From contig OZ005600.1 of the NCBI GenBank assembly GCA_963930655.1, forward strand, positions 16,584,501 through 16,648,500: a stretch of 64,000 bases of DNA. Direction: 5' to 3'. Positions 63,832 to 64,000 of this stretch are shown one piece after another. Source of the DNA: Myrica gale. Lineage: Eukaryota; Streptophyta; Magnoliopsida; Fagales; Myricaceae. Every line of letters starts with the position of its first letter. The stretch's first letter is position 1. A program made the position numbers and the translations under genes. The notes under the pieces were generated by a model. It saw only the letters and a program-made list of their open reading frames with translations, searched no databases and was not told the DNA's origin.

Positions 63832-64000
63832 ACCTGTCGAGTAGTGGTCATCCGAAAAACATATGAGAGAGCCTTTAGACAGGGAGGCGTTGAGATAGCT
63901 TAGGATGAACTGATCCTTCTTCGTCGAGAGAAGATAGGAATGATTCAGTTCTGTAGTCTCTTTTGCTTCCGAAAGTGAGAGGAATTGAGCTGGACACGGT

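Larger units (their letters stand above)
61200..64000 (-). mobile_element. copia remnant E, interrupted by solo LTR
   Basis: The minus strand carries the end of copia pol: an RT end (DIIQRIKMAGNKPSSTPC), RNase H (63700-63127) and, after the LTR insertion, the last part (61453-61260). The left border near 61200 is undefined and the right continues beyond the window. No LTR of this element is visible. Confidence 0.78.

Overview
The window looks like a eudicot plant nuclear chromosome segment dominated by transposable elements. The reasons are several plant-type LTR retrotransposon families (Ty3/gypsy with very long LTRs; Ty1/copia of the SIRE type with an extra env-like 3' ORF), Mutator- and hAT-type DNA elements, intron-containing plant genes, and the generally AT-rich non-coding DNA. 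I see no bacterial operons, CRISPR arrays or rRNA. Only two host genes can be recognised. One is a frameshifted urease accessory gene UreF (about 14700-15437). The other is a short secreted-peptide gene of the CLE family (60487-60747).

Layout. 1-3971 is the internal region of a decayed Ty3/gypsy element (gag, protease, RT, RNase H, integrase), truncated on its right and joined to a decayed hAT transposase (about 3972-5880). 6000-15600 is the UreF locus: a possible leader exon near 6060-6228, a long intron that received a complete minus-strand copia element (7064-13576, 5-bp target duplication ACAGC), then a duplicated 5' end and the coding exon. 15600-19670 holds a hairpin repeat and two Mutator-type elements. 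One of these (16789-18651) carries two separate pieces of a cytochrome P450 gene inside long terminal inverted repeats. 19670-23328 is intergenic DNA with a tRNA-like sequence and LTR/gypsy fragments.

23329-55926 is a block of three SIRE-type copia elements. Element A (plus strand, 23329-32902) has both LTRs but lacks its protease. Element B (minus strand, 32903-40527) has lost its 3' end where A's LTR begins. Element C (minus strand, 41133-55769, target duplication CCCTA) sits inside an older LTR fragment and was itself hit by a 3.47-kb gypsy solo LTR (46609-50080, duplication GGCTA) and by a second gypsy LTR associated with a large deletion. 55926-61200 is mostly host sequence with a 328-bp Mutator MITE (perfect 9-bp duplication), a 1.3-kb non-autonomous hAT element and the CLE gene. 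61200-64000 is another copia remnant interrupted by a SIRE-type solo LTR (61454-63121, duplication ATAAC).

The most unusual signal is a set of dense arrays of short palindromes with a CpG centre in the LTRs. The core is GTCGAC in the A/B/solo-LTR family, CTCGAG in element C and in one gypsy LTR, and TCCGGA or TTCGAA types in two other LTR-like stretches. In A, B and C the same kind of array also occurs a second time, between the end of pol and the env-like ORF. This suggests a shared cis-regulatory cassette used both in the LTR and upstream of the 3' ORF. All assignments come from reading the sequence and its translations; no database search or alignment was run.
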